From assembly GCA_002633005.1 (NCBI GenBank), contig NMRA01000513.1:271397-312388 (forward strand): DNA of 40,992 bases, given 5' to 3'. Origin of the DNA: Phoronis australis. Its lineage: Eukaryota; Phoronida; Phoronidae. Of this stretch, positions 39,912 through 40,992 are shown piece by piece; position 1 is the first letter of the stretch; the number at the start of each line of letters is the position of its first letter. The notes beneath the pieces were generated by a model. That model worked only from the letters and a program-made list of their open reading frames with translations, was not told where the DNA came from and did not search any database. Both the position numbers and the translations under genes were made by a program.

Positions 39912-40992
39912 CAGAAATCAGGAACAGCATGTTTTCAAACTAGATATAGTCTAGAGATTTTACCCACATATACCGAGTAGTAAGATTTGACTGACTGTCC
40001 ATTTAGTGTTTGTGTCTCTTTTGACCGTGACTCGCGATTTCTGACACACTACGTCTTTTGACACATTGTTTCTCCATCGATACATTACGCCAAAATGGTA
40101 CTGTGGGTTGACAGTCCTTATAAATTGTCCGTTTTTGCCAATGCTGTCGCTATCGTGAACAATGTTGACACAGTGACATTAAAGTGGCGTAACGTGATAG
40201 AAGTAACATATAGTCGGTGGGCCAGATTTTGTAGGGCCTCTAGAAAATGGTTTTTGTGAGTACTTTAGGGGGGGCAATTTTATTTTGGTGTTTTTTAATT
40301 CATTTATTAGAGTGTTTTCAAAATCTAAAAAGTTCCCACATATAAAGTTGCACATTTTTGAGAAATTTGAGTTTGAAGTTTCATAATAATCACCAAAGAG
40401 CTTAGTAAACTTATATTTGTAAAAACAACAGTTTTGGTGACTTTTTGTAAAACAAGTAATATGGTCCCATCAGTGCCATTGTATTGAACAATATTACACT
40501 CACATTACACGTTTTACTATTGTAAATTAATTGTAAACAGTGAAATTTAAAAAACGTAAAGAGACACCTAGAGGCAAAAATGCAAACTAAGTCTGAATGT
40601 TACTAGGAAGTTATTCTGGCATTGTCAGGCAACAAAAATAACACAAAACACTTGAGACTGGGCAAAATTTGTGCCTCAATGACTAAAACATTGACTAGTG
40701 GTGTAAAATACAGCTTGTTTGCATAATACACCAGAAATACGTTATAGTACAAAAACAATATACCGGTAGTTGAATGATCTCTGTGAATGTGCACAAAGAC
40801 TGTATGAAAATAATAGATTATTCTGACGGCGTTTATCAAGCAGTATGAGACAAACACATGACAATGATCAAAGTATGTACTTTCTATGACTTAATCAACA
40901 AATAAAATTAACTTCTTAATACAAAAAAGGAAATAACGGGGTTGGAGGTCTATTTAGGGTTGACTTGTCAAAGAACTATCCAATGTTATGCA
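39912..40992. other. Non-coding stretch to the window end
   Basis: AT-rich. If 39714-39911 is a true last exon, part of this is its 3' UTR, with AATAAA at 40901-40906. Nothing else recognised. Confidence 0.4.

Overview
This window is nuclear DNA from a eukaryote, very probably a marine invertebrate. It is AT-rich and intron-bearing, full of degraded transposons, CATGTA-type simple repeats and the CGCC(A/C)(C/T)CTAGTGG-type motifs common in amphioxus, hemichordate, echinoderm and mollusc DNA. I cannot name the species from the sequence alone. Two single N bases (31719 and 35169) show it comes from an assembled contig.

Layout. (1) 1-3763: no convincing gene; one 281-bp foldback element (MITE-like) at 1168-1448. 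(2) 3764-11849, minus strand: one complete gene, the only intact gene I can defend. It has a TATA-box promoter, a non-coding first exon and ten coding exons that splice to a 761-residue secreted protein: a signal peptide, then 14 canonical EF-hand calcium-binding loops plus two decayed ones, separated by Glu/Lys-rich linkers. Every coding intron is phase 2, so the internal exons are interchangeable cassettes. The 3' end carries a recent tandem duplication (period about 1.13 kb) of an exon pair with its introns; a third copy is cut off after 17-18 codons and supplies the present C-terminus. (3) 11850-18300: long non-coding stretch with simple repeats and a repeat fragment. (4) 18301-20309: a degraded DNA element bounded by 65-bp inverted repeats and containing a broken mobile-element ORF. 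(5) 20310-26180: non-coding, with a 44-bp-stem hairpin (24064-24173), an inverted-repeat element (24368-25187) and two decayed THAP-like copies. (6) 26180-31400: two inverted copies of a dispersed repeat around a two-exon THAP-domain pseudogene, then a decayed DDE (PIF/Harbinger or ISL2EU type) transposase on the minus strand. (7) 32.2-33.4 kb: microsatellites, a small MITE and the C-terminal end of a non-LTR retrotransposon reverse transcriptase. (8) 34.35-37.77 kb: a rearranged Ty3/gypsy element with one LTR-like end, a primer-binding-site-like motif, a PNMA/Ty3-type gag, a protease-to-RT linker, the RT thumb and RNase H, and a second partial gag joined downstream. Most of the protease and the RT catalytic core are missing. 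(9) 38.05-38.95 kb: a tandem repeat carrying several near-consensus CTCF-type motifs. (10) 39714-39911: a candidate terminal exon that resembles the C-terminus of SLC52 riboflavin transporters; no upstream exons were recognised.

The best candidate for something new is the EF-hand cassette gene: a secreted multi-EF-hand, acidic/basic-linker protein that is growing by exon-pair duplication. A role in extracellular or secretory-pathway calcium buffering, or in biomineral matrix, is inference only.
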